The notes under the pieces were generated by a model. That model searched no databases. It had not been told where the DNA came from and saw only the letters and a list, made by a program, of their open reading frames with translations. 64,000 nt of DNA, from NCBI GenBank assembly GCA_023053545.1, contig JAKZAN010000004.1, positions 11,755,235 to 11,819,234 on the forward strand, in the 5' to 3' direction. Of the stretch, positions 52,215-63,400 are shown one piece after another. The first letter of the stretch is position 1. Every line of letters starts with the position of its first letter. Origin of the DNA: Lepidurus packardi. Its lineage: Eukaryota > Arthropoda > Branchiopoda > Notostraca > Triopsidae. The translations under genes were made by a program, and so were the position numbers.

Positions 52215-53479
52215 TTTTTTCGACGAAATTAGCCGATTTCGCGAAATAAATATTTGAGTTATTTCACGGGAAATGCCTACACGGTAAATCTGTGAATTAC
52301 TTGGGAGAATTTGGCAGAATTTGCGCGCTGTGCGCACATGTAATTTATGTAATTACCTGAGAAGTTTCTGATGATGATTTGCTGTTTCATTCGGCAAAAA
52401 TCTGAAAAAAATGTAGGCTTGTTTACGTTTACAAAGCGCCGCGCTGCGACGAAGCTTTATGAAGTGTGTGAATTAGATCGTAGATGGCAGCACCCGTCGC
52501 ACGCGTATATTCCTTCACTTCGCGATTTCTACATTTTAGGTCAGGAATTTTATAACGCATTTCAAAATTGCTAGTAATTATAATTTTATTAACAGGATAC
52601 TTTGATCTTAAGGTGTATCTTTAATGAGTAAAGTATTATAATATTAATTCAATAGCAATCTAGTCTCCCGAAAGGATCAATTTTAGCAAGACGAATGTAC
52701 GTATTGCACTGTAATTGTATCGGCAGATCTCGTGTATTGTACAGTACATTTGTGTTTAAACGGTGACTTTTTAACCTTATATATTGAATCAATCGGCGCT
52801 TCACGAAGCGATAAGAACCCTTCAATCGCCAAACGATTGCAACGAGTCAGAAGAAACTTTAACGAAATTGTGGACAATCTAACAATATAAATATCTTGAA
52901 TCAATCGTCGCTTCACAAAGCAATAAGAACCCCTTTTGCATCCCCAATCGCCAAGCGATTGTAACGAGTCAGAAGAAACTTTAAAAGAAATTGTGAACAA
53001 TATAACAACAATATAACAGTATAGACAGGGGTACACTATACTATAGGGAAGGTGGAGAATGCGCATGTTTTTAAAAACTCTTAAAAAGTTAAAAACTCTT
53101 ACAAAACTCTGCCCCTTCTTGTGCAGTTAACATCGTAATTTGGTGGGTAAAATGCTGGTCAGAAAAATTAACGTTGAAAAGTGTATCTGTTAAAACTCGG
53201 ATGTTTTATATGGCTGATTCTTTTGTTGTCTTTGCCTGAATTTAATTTCACCTGCTATTAAGGAGCTGGCCGTGATTGTGATTGCATAAAAGAAAGAAAA
53301 ACCACCTCAAGTCGTTACTGATGTTTTGTCATTTTGGCCAAAATTAAGTCTTCTAGCTCGGACTCGGTCTGTTTTCCCTTCGATGAAATTTTGCCATTGT
53401 TCATGAGCCATGTTTCCCTTGACTATGAAATGTGCGAATGGCAAAGCCTTGCAAAGAGTTGAAAATTGAAGTTGCAAAA
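52215..53479. other. Spacer upstream of the TDRD12-like gene
   Basis: The left end is the upstream flank of the TDRD12 start codon. A two-copy tandem repeat with internal hairpins lies at 52.77-53.01 kb and is listed separately. Nothing else supported. Confidence 0.5.
52773..53008. repeat. About 118-base tandem repeat, two copies, with inner hairpins
   Basis: Copies at about 52773-52886 and 52887-53008 share TTGAATCAATCGGCGCTTCA, AAGCGATAAGAACCC and CGAGTCAGAAGAAACTTTAA. Each holds a near-palindrome CGCTTCACGAAGCG and an inverted pair CAATCG-CCAAA-CGATTG. Confidence 0.75.
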
Positions 53480-53484
53480 GAGTT

Positions 53485-54320
53485 AGCTCAAAACTATCCG
53501 TGTGTTTGTGTGACCTATGGCGAGCAATCCAAATATCCAGGATAACCCCATCATGAAAAAAATTACCAGTGCAGAGATAAATGTAAGCGAGTGTTGGCTT
53601 TGCGTACTTTGAATAGTCGATTTGGCACAGCTAACTTTAACCATTATAAGATCATACAAGGCCAAATTGATGCAGAAAATCAAAGAAACAAACGGCAGAA
53701 CAGCATAGTAAAAGCCCCAAGGCTTTCTGCCAGTCAATACTTGTTGTCACTCATATAGTAATACAGTTGCGAGTTCCTCGCAAGCAGAACAGCTACAGGA
53801 AACAAAGGTAAAACCCAATAAGGAAGCTTTTAACATGAACTTTTGAGGTCCACGGGGCCAAAACTTTGACGAAAAGTAAGTAATGGCAGTAAGCTTCGAC
53901 TAACGTCCACAAGATGGCGACCAGATTAGGACAATGAAGGAAAGCCGCGACAAATAAACAAACTTGATCGTTCTCGGTTTGCTCAAACCCTCCCAAGAAC
54001 ATGGACAAGAATAGGGCTAGTGACACATGAAAAATTACGTGTTTGCTCATAGACCGCGGGTTTCGGTTTTCTCCATTGGGGAAAAACGGTGTAAGTAGCA
54101 ATGACACCGATACAACCCAAGAGGGACAACCCGCAGCCAAACTTGGTTATCTAGTCCAGAATGGAATCGGGAATACTGGTCTCATACATATCGTACGTAA
54201 TGAAAAACGTGAAGGCTGATAAATGGTTACACTGGCAATGATCCAGGCCATTCACATTGCCTTGATACCAGCAACCTTGTGTGGACCACCCTCCGTTGTC
54301 GCTGTTGACATCGGCCGTAA
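53485..54320 (-). pseudogene. Adhesion-GPCR pseudogene, copy 1 (GPS to TM6)
   Basis: Read on the minus strand. A GPS autoproteolysis motif (GGWSTQGCWYQGN, GLDHCQCNHLSAFTFF) is followed by a TM1-like segment, TM2-TM4 (KHVIFHVSLALFLSMFLGGF, LVEAYCHYLLFVKVLAPW) and TM5-TM6 (FYYAVLPFVSLIFCINLA, FFMMGLSWIFGLLAIGHT). An in-frame TAG follows the GPS (ILD then stop), a frameshift separates TM1 from TM2, and a further break separates TM4 from TM5. TM7 and the tail are missing. It has no sign of introns, so it could be a processed copy. Confidence 0.8.
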
Positions 54321-55859
54321 TTATACGTTCCTAACGTGGCGGTAATAGGCACGGTCTAAAACCCAGCCAAAATGGCCGTTGGCTGAAGCTGTCAGCTCTG
54401 GTTTCAAATTCCGGTGTGCGTCGAAGGAATTGAGAATCGTACTCTATCTTCTCTATCAACTTTCTGATCGGCAAACCTACGAAGTCCACTTATTGGTCAG
54501 ACAAAGTTTGAAAACAGTGTGAAGCAATGCATACTTAAGTTGTATTGGGTGCCTTTGGAGCTACTTCGCTTTCTAGTCATGCCATCGACCTTCGTTCCAG
54601 AAGAGGGAACTTCAAGAACGAAACGGAACTTGGTCAGCAAGGCGATACTAAAGAACATATCTTCGAATGAGTACTAACCCTGTGTCAGTTTTGTAGATTC
54701 TTGTTTGTCAAGTGTGGTAAGATATAGGAATACACTACCTTAGCCCAATCCAAAATGGCGGCGCACCGCCGCCATTTTGAGAAATACAGCTCACGTACGC
54801 ATCGTGGCAAATCTTAGCTTGCGAAGAGAAGTAGAAACAATAATCTGAATCATTGAAGACCTAGTTGTGTTTCATGTTCGTCTTAAGATTCTTGAATTTA
54901 AAATCATCTTCGAGTTCCGCCGAGTTCCGCCAGGATCTCCTTAGTCGTTTTGGCGGCAGATTTGAATCTGCGTAACTAGAGCCGGTCGCGTTGGGTGTTG
55001 ATGTCAGCAATTCATTCTGTAAAACACAGATAAGAGAATTAAGTTTCCCATTTTTAACGAGTTAATATCGATACTGTTTTAATAAAGAAAACTCATTGAG
55101 GACAAAGAAGTCGCCGTTCGTTTCCAATCTTTTTGACTTGAAGAATTCAAGAGTTCTTCTACCCTTACAAAAGTTGCACTGAAACGCAGATTTAACAAAA
55201 CGTAGTAGCACCAAAAATACGCGATTTCCATTGTAAGGAAGCCAAGTTGCAAAATTAAGTAACGATTCTTAGTGCAAAGCACGTATCAACATATCGAAAG
55301 AGCAAATATACAAAATTTGTTTAATAAAAACGAAAAAAAGTGTAACCCACGAAACCAAAGTAATACATTTGACTATCCGGTTTCCTTATCTTATCTTAAT
55401 GTTAGCTTCCTGGCTTTACGTAAATGTCAATTTTGCACCGGAAGGAAACAAAACCTCAAAAAATCACCACTTCCTGGAAACTACATATTGATAGCATGTG
55501 GTCTAACAGCGCCAGAAAGTAAGGAAAGAAATCCTATAATTGAGTTTAATTTGCTTCAAAATTTCTTTGTTTTAGTCTGAACAACTCCTATGTCTATTTT
55601 CTATATTAATTGAGTAATTATCATAAAACTGACGCAAAAACGAACCCAACCCGCACTTTCATGGCCTGGAAATGACATTTTTAATTTTAATTTTTTAAAC
55701 AAACAATTGCAAGTTTTTGTATTCATACTATTTCTGAATGACGTACCCGTTCGCATTCTTCCCGTGCCCATAGACATTTGTTCCAGCCTTTCCAAGAAGT
55801 TAACACAAGTACTGCCTCCAATACTAGTATCATCCAATACTAGTACCATCATTCTGGAA
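54321..55859. other. Spacer between the two inverted GPCR copies
   Basis: No supported gene. The left part may hold more remnants of the receptor's N-terminal region but I could not read any. A 13-base perfect hairpin lies at 54751-54779 and is listed separately. Confidence 0.45.
54751..54779. other. Perfect GC-rich hairpin containing a YY1-like site on both arms
   Basis: CAAAATGGCGGCG and its exact complement CGCCGCCATTTTG are separated by three bases (CAC). AAAATGGCGGC matches the YY1/Pho core well, and the inversion puts one on each strand. Whether it is bound is unknown. Confidence 0.7.
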
Positions 55860-56780
55860 GCATTCTGGGAGCCAGCGGCAATGGAGGCTGGTCCACACAA
55901 GGTTGCTCGTACCAAGGCAACGTGAATGGCTTGGATCATTGCCAGTGTAACCATGTATGAATCTTCACGACTTTTATTGCTTACAAGCTGTATGAGACCA
56001 GTATTCCCGATTCTATTCTGGACTAGATGACCAAGTTTGGCTGCGTGTTGTCGCTCTTGGGTTGTATCGGTGTCATGGCTACTTGCACCGTCTTTCCCCA
56101 ATGGAGGAAACCGAAACCCGCGGTCTATGGGCATCGCGTAGTTTTGAATCTGTCACTATAGCCCTGGCCCTACTCCTGTCCATGTTCTTGGGAGGCTTTG
56201 AACAAACCAAGAACGATCAAGTTGGTTTATTTGTTGCGGCTTTCCTTCATTATCGATTATGCTACGCTGGTCGTCATTTTCTGGATGTTAATAGAAGCTT
56301 ACTGCCATTACTCGCTTTTCCTCAAGTTTTAGCCCCGTAGACCTCAAGGTTCATGTTGAAAGCTTCCTTATTCACTTGGGTTTTACCATTGTTTCTTGTA
56401 GTTGTTCTCCTTTGTAACCCGCAACTGTATTACTATATGAGTAACAACAATTAAATTGCTGTGTAACGCCTCGCTCATTTTACTTTGCTGTACTGCCATT
56501 TGTTTCCTTGACTTCCTTCATCAGTTTGTCCTTTTATTTAGTTGTTAGACTTGGAGGTACCAAATCGACTGTTCCTAGTACCCAAATCCAACACTCTCAC
56601 ACAATTCACGTGGCCCTGGTAAGGTTCTTCATTATGGGGTTGTCTTGGATATTTGGATTGCTTGCCATTGGTCACACACGGATACTTTTCAGCTATCTCT
56701 TTTGCATATTCAATTCATTGCAGGGCTTCGCCATTCTTTGCAGAACCACCAAACACAGACTCAACTACAAATGACACTAC
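55860..56780 (+). pseudogene. Adhesion-GPCR pseudogene, copy 2 (GPS to TM7)
   Basis: Plus-strand relative of copy 1: a GPS motif (GNGGWSTQGCSYQGN, GLDHCQCNH), TM2 (ALALLLSMFLGGFEQTKND), TM5-6 (FFIMGLSWIFGLLAIGHT) and TM7 (FSYLFCIFNSLQGFAILC), which copy 1 lacks. The same TAG after ILD is present, followed by TGACC in place of copy 1's TAACC. There are frameshifts after the GPS, within TM3 (around LHYRLCYAGRHF) and before TM5. By eye the two copies look roughly 80-85 percent alike. Confidence 0.8.
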
Positions 56781-57017
56781 TTCTGCAAAAAACGTTTCCG
56801 TGGATAAAGCAGATCCTGGGTGGCAGCACCTTTAGATCCCATCTCACTCCTTACACTAAACGTTGTGTATTAACAGATTCAAACTTTGCTTTGTCGACAC
56901 TTGTCCCCAGTTTTATACAAGTGGACCCTGATGTTATCTTATCAATGAACCCAAACTTCCGCTTTCTGCAACGTTCCCTAAACGACTTCCCACAGTACAT
57001 ACGTTTATACAGTAGGA

Positions 57018-57270
57018 TATAGCAAGGGAATATCTTCCAGTGGTTTTTCCAAAAGTTTGGGATGGAATTTCGCAGTTTCAAGAGGAGATGCAAGTAAAAG
57101 GCCAGATTATCAAAGGAGACATTCTTAAACCTTCATTCAAAGGAGACATTCTTAAACATTCTTAAAGGATATAGCAAGGGAATATCTTCCAGTGGTTTTT
57201 CCAAAAGTTTGGGATGGAATTTCGCAGTTTCAAGAGGAGATGCAAGGAAAAGGCCAGATTATCAAAATAA
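57018..57270 (+). repeat. Direct repeat, two copies of about 100 bases
   Basis: GGATATAGCAAGGGAATATC and about 80 further bases (through AAAAGGCCAGATTATCAAA) occur at 57015-57115 and again at 57167-57268 with only one or two differences, so the duplication is recent. It lies just downstream of GPCR copy 2. Confidence 0.85.
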
Positions 57271-57496
57271 ACATTCTTAAACCGCCAGTGCAGTTAAAAA
57301 AATGTTACAATGTGGTACAAATCGAAATACCGGTTTTACTCATTCGTAAATAAAAAAACTTTTTGAACACACATTCTATTTTCTTGTATTTTTTCTTTTT
57401 TTTTACACACATTTATACACAGGCATAATAGAAACCGGATATGGCTTTGGCCCCGCGTTAAAAAAAAAAAAAAAAAAAAAAAAACGCAGACCCACT

Positions 57497-60400
57497 TCAG
57501 CTAAAATTCATCTTTTCGTGCTGGATTTGAAAATAACACGCCTAAGAAAGTAAACATGTTTAGTCCAAATGCAAACTTGTAACATACTTCTCGCCTAAAA
57601 ATGCACAAAAAGACTGAAAGACGAAGAAAAAGCTGCGAATTACTTACTTTGAGTGTAGTGAACATGATACCCAGCTCACCGAGCTGTACATGCTTTTCCA
57701 TCAAGTCATCCATGAGATGGATTTCGGATCCCAAGTGACGAATCCGAGCACGAACTACCACGAACTGGAAGATTGGGAAGAGATCATCCATGGTCCATAA
57801 ATAGTTCGGTCCCAATCTGGTCTGCACGGCCTAATGAATTGGAAACATAAAGAAATAAATACCAACCAATAATAATACTATAATAATAATACTATTAATA
57901 CTGTAATATTATAATATAATAAAAATATTATTATTATTCAATAATATATAATATTATATTATAATACTAATATAATATAATAATAATAATAATAATAATG
58001 CCATTAAGACTAAAAAAGATGTACATTCAACCTTTTACGTCTTATTTTTAACATGGAATAATATATGTTAACGCATATATTACTCGTACTCTGGCGTACT
58101 CTAATTAAGGAATAAACTCAATATTTCATGAAAAATAATCATTCATGAATTTATAATTATTATTATGTATATGATTTATTACTAAAGTATTGTTATTAGT
58201 ACTCGTAATTCGTTGTAAATCAATCCACAATCAATCATAATCAATGTAAAACAAATAATCAAATCGATTTCAAATTAAACAAATTGATTTGACAGTACTC
58301 TAATACTCTTTTAAATCTTAGTAAGTGTAAATGAGTTCAATTTAATGTTATTAGAAACTAATTAGATTTACTTTGTTAATTTCTTGGAATGTGTTTTGAA
58401 TGACCAAGAGTTTCTCTTGGGGACAGAAAGTAGTGCTCAATTGCTGCAGGGTTTCCACTGTTGTGCCAAAATGCAATTCACAACGCTGTTCTTCATTGGG
58501 TGAAACCGGCGACCAAAACTTCCTAACATAAACAGAATTAAAATTTTTTAAAAAATTAAAAAAATTCCGCAATAGTATACACCAAAAAACTTACGGATCA
58601 ATTCCTAGGAAGGCAAAGAGAGCAAGATCCCCTTGACGATTCCATTTGACCAGTCGATCCCAGTACAATTCATCCGCTTTTTCATTGGCCAATGCATAGA
58701 GCGTAAAAAGGGGCGGGTACAAACGTGGCAACAAGAATGGAAACAACAAACTAGACGCAGTAACCACTTCTCTACAAGATTAGAAACAACATTCCTTTCA
58801 TGACCAATCGAAGGGAAACTATTCCAAACTTGAGAACAAAACAAAACTTGCAAACCAAACAAAAACAACTTTACAATTTTTTTCATGTTATGATGTTTTT
58901 CTACATTTCTTACTCCGTTTCCGAGGATACAGTAAGCGGCTGGCCCTCTATTGGCAAAGCAGGAAACAAAACGCGCACCAAGCCGTACAATCTCGACAAA
59001 ATAGAGCGTACTTCCGCGACGGCTTGGCTCAATAACCGCGCATGCGCACCAATTCCCACGTACGTGGCACGGTACACGTCTACCAAATGACACAGTAATC
59101 GTCCCAAAGGATGTAACGGGCAATCAAACGCCTAAAAATGACGTTTTAAACCATCAAAGAAAGGAATTATGGCAAGAAAAACAAGAAAAGGCAAGAAAAA
59201 CAACAAAAAGGAAATAGGATTCACTCGTAATGAATGTAGGACGCATTCAAATTAAGCAAGGATGAATTGATTCATCCATTTTTCAGATTTCTTGTACTTT
59301 TTATTCTTATTTATTGTTATTCTTGTACTTTTTATTCTTATTTCTTGTTATTCTTGTACTTTTTATTCTTATTTATTGTTATTCTTGTACTTTTTATTCT
59401 TATTTATTGTTATTCTTGTACTTTTTATTCTTATTTCTTGTTATTCTTGTACTTTTTATTCTTATTTATTGTTATTCTTGTACTTTTTATGCTTATTTCT
59501 TGTATGTTTTATTACTTTGACTAAATACGCTTGCGTCTCCTGGTACTCTGCATAGTTTAAACTCGTCCTGGCACATTGGGGAATTTTTTCCAAGCCTTCC
59601 AAGCGCTCAGCTTTGCTCCATTCGCGCCATCTATGAGTCCAGCCCGCCGATCCTGATCCTCTCCTCACCCGTGTTAAATTGGCTCGGACACCTCCCATCG
59701 CTTTGGCCGGCGTGGCTTCCATGGGCGCTAAACTTTTGGCTTGACTAATGAGCACCGCCACTTGGTCCCACGCTTGCGCAGTCAAAGTCGGATGAATCGG
59801 CGAATAACAAGGATACGGTAATCCCAGCACTTGATACCCATGACGGAACAGACTTTCCCATTTCCGATGCGCCGGTACGCACAATTGTCCTAGAGAACTT
59901 TCCAAAAAATAACCATAAACAATACATAATAACAACAACAAAGAATAGAACTTAACTAAGGTTTACTATCAAAAATCGCGCATATTCACGAACTGGAAAT
60001 AAGAAAATCGGTTCAGCTGAAAAACGAGTTTAGCCAAAGTCGTTCGTTTCGAGAACAGTTAAACTTCTTTTAAAAATATAAAAAAAAATTATAAATTATA
60101 AAAAAAATATCTTACTAATTCCAGTTAATAATTCGAGTGTTATACGATAATTCGAACTTATGAAGTGTACTCCAGTCTCTAAGGACATTCTTAACTAATA
60201 ATTGAGATAATTATTATGAATAATTAGGATAATTCAAACTTATGAAGTGGATTCCAGTCTCCAAGGACATTCTTAACTAATAACTGAGATAATTATTATG
60301 AATAATTAGGATAATTCAAACTTATGAAGTGGATTCCAGTCACTAAGGACATTCTTAACTAATAATTGAGATTATTATTATGAATAATTAGAATAATTCA

Positions 60401-63400
60401 AACTTATGAAGTGGATTCCAGTCACTAAGGACATTCTTAACTAATAACTGAGATAATTATTATGAATAATTAGGATAATTCGAACTTATGAAGTGGATTC
60501 CAGTCTCTAAGGACATTCTTAACTAATAATTGAGATAATTATTATGAATAATTAAGATAATTCGAACTTATGAAGTGGATTCCAGTCTCTAAGGACATTC
60601 TTAACTAATAATTGAGATAATTATTATGAATAATTAAGAGAACTCGAATTGTTTATAAGGAAAGAATAAAGGAAGAGTTAGGTTAATGAAGAGAGGGTTT
60701 GAATTACTGTGGTAACTGATGGCCGCCAAATGAAAAGCGATCTACACTGTTGCACATGGAAGAAGGAGCGACCGCTTTATGGAGTACTCCATTCACTCGT
60801 ATTCCGTCAGACCAGGCTCCAGTGAACGCGCCTTCTAATCGGTCTCCGTGCGGCCATTGGAGCACGCCCCTTCCTGAAAACACGCCTGGGGCCGATACCT
60901 CCCCTTCATAGGAAGATCCGTCTTCGAATAAGAGCAAAGCTTCTCCCTTTTAAAAGATTCAAACCTTTAGAACAGAGCTTAAAAGCGACCAAACTAGCAC
61001 AATACTAAAAGTCCAATGCTATAATATTGATATTTTTATAATTGAAATGAATATTATTATTATATTATTGAATAATAACTGCAATAACAAAAGAAGAAAA
61101 CGAAAGAAGCGTGGAAGATACACAAGAAATAAGAAGAAAGAAAAAAAAAGAAAAGAAGGAAAAAAAGGAAGAGAAGAAATAAGGAAACTGACTATCATTT
61201 TATTGTTTTGGAAAGTTCCTTCCATGTAGAGTCCATCTAAGGTCACTACGACAGCGGGTCCATGCTTTCCATCCGCGAACCACATCCCCATATACTTTTC
61301 GCCTAGACATAACGTATCAAAATACCACTTAATGCATGAAAATGACTTAATTAGTGATACATCGGAGGATTTTTAGCGAAATAGGTTTCAAATGAAAGGA
61401 TTTCTACGGTTCATTACCAGCAGAAATGTCGTCGAGGACTCCATAACCTTGTCGCAAGCCCATGTCCCATTCTCCGACGTACACAGACGCGGCCGAGGCC
61501 AGTATATGACCTTTTTTCAAGCTTCCGTGACCTTGGGGCAATTCATCTTTGAAGTAACCTTCGTAAACATCCCCGTTCGCGTACTGCAAAACTGCGTAGC
61601 CGCTCTGGCGATCGTCTTTCCATTGCCCTTCGTAGACGATGGTACCGGACGGAGTGGGCGTGTCCAATCTTCCTAATCCGTGCCGTGAACCTTGCCGGAA
61701 TTGCCCTTTGTAGCAGCGTCCGTCCGGCCACCGTAATTCGCCTTGTCCTTGCAACTTTCCACACAGCCACATCCCTTTAACAAACACAAAATTACAATTA
61801 TTTTGAGGGGGGGAAATTTCTTAGATTAAATGCAATTTCACGTCTAAGTTCGTTGAGATACCTGAGTAAACTGCGTCTTTATAAGTGCCTTTTGTAAAGG
61901 TATAAGAAGCATGTCGAGCTAACGGAGGACTAGGACGAGACACGCCTTCTCGCTTGTCTCCCAAACAGGCTTTAATCGCTGCTTGGAAGGCCAAGAACCA
62001 TTCCACTTTGTCCACGGCTGTCGGACACGTGATAATTAAGCTTTCTTCAGGCATTAGCAAAGACAACGCGTTCTAGGAAAAAAAAACACACACAACACAA
62101 TGAATCAAGCCATGAAAGTTTTCATTACAAGTCTTAAAAGGGGTAACTAAACTCTAAAAGTAAGACTCTTTTAGTATGATATAAAGTAAAGCCTGAATGA
62201 AGAACTTGGTATTAAAGAATTATGTACCTAACTTGAACAACAACCGAGATATTAAAGAAAAGGTCTCCCTAACAACTACTACGCGGCAACGCTGTAAACT
62301 GCAAAGCTCGCATCCGGCCGCCATTAAGAGGAGTGTGAAGTCCAAAATTTGGACGACAATATATCCGATGCTAGAAAAGATACCTATCTCACAAGTAAAA
62401 CGTGACCATTCTCGAAACGGCCTGAACATGATTTTTTTTAGAGTAGACTATACTTCCAATTTAAGGGCCATTACTCAATTTGTAATGAAACTTGGAAATT
62501 TCAGGACGGGGACAATTTTCGAGACAATGACGTCGTAACATAAGCAAGAGTTTATACGTTTATATAATGTGTTTACATAATCCAATTGTTTATATATGAT
62601 CGAATATGGTATATGTAATAAAATTGTTTCTATAGTCCAAAATTCTACCTTAAATTAATTCATTTTGTGTTTCATATCGTTATAGAATGCTTTAAAACCA
62701 AAACGTCATTCATTGGAGGAAGGAGCCGTATGCATAACTGGAACTGGATAGTGGAGTCGCGCGTCAAACCTTGTAGTGCTACGCGTGACGCCAGTGGCGC
62801 GGCCAACAGTGAATATTTCAAATTCGCTTACAAGTCAACAAAGCGTATGTGGTTCGCAACGGCTTTTTCATAGACAGTTTCTTTCATATCTCGGTTACTT
62901 TTAACTTTAAGTACATGAATCCTGAGGCCAAGTTGCACCTTAAGACCTGTACTATAACATATCCAAAAGACAGTTTTAGAGTTCAGTTCTCCGTTAAAGA
63001 AACTTTCAACATTAGTGCTCCCGTGCAACGCCACCCCTTCCTCCCTACCCCGAAACCGTAAGTAGCCATTTTGTGTCAGTTATTTTTCTTTGGTTAATCT
63101 ATACACAACAAGCGAGTCGGCTACAGGCTTCGACCAATTAAACGTCCCATGACGTAAATAGATAAATGAAATTAATGTTAATTATCTCCAATTAACAAGT
63201 GAATAAAAACAATATCAGAATTTATGGTAATTAACTTCGCTTTAGTATTAGTATTTACCGCCTTGACGTGGCTCATTTCCAAGTCGGGGAGAGGCTCCAC
63301 CCACAGCGTTTCTAATGCATACGTCACATGCGTCGAGTACTGGGCATGTACCAGTACATCCGACAGGAGAATAAACCAATGGGAAGAGAGACTTCGAGCT

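Noticed and set aside
59267..59555. Hydrophobic Phe/Leu/Tyr-rich frames in all three plus-strand phases
   Set aside because: Translation of a 30-base T-rich minisatellite inside an ALS2 intron, not a membrane protein.
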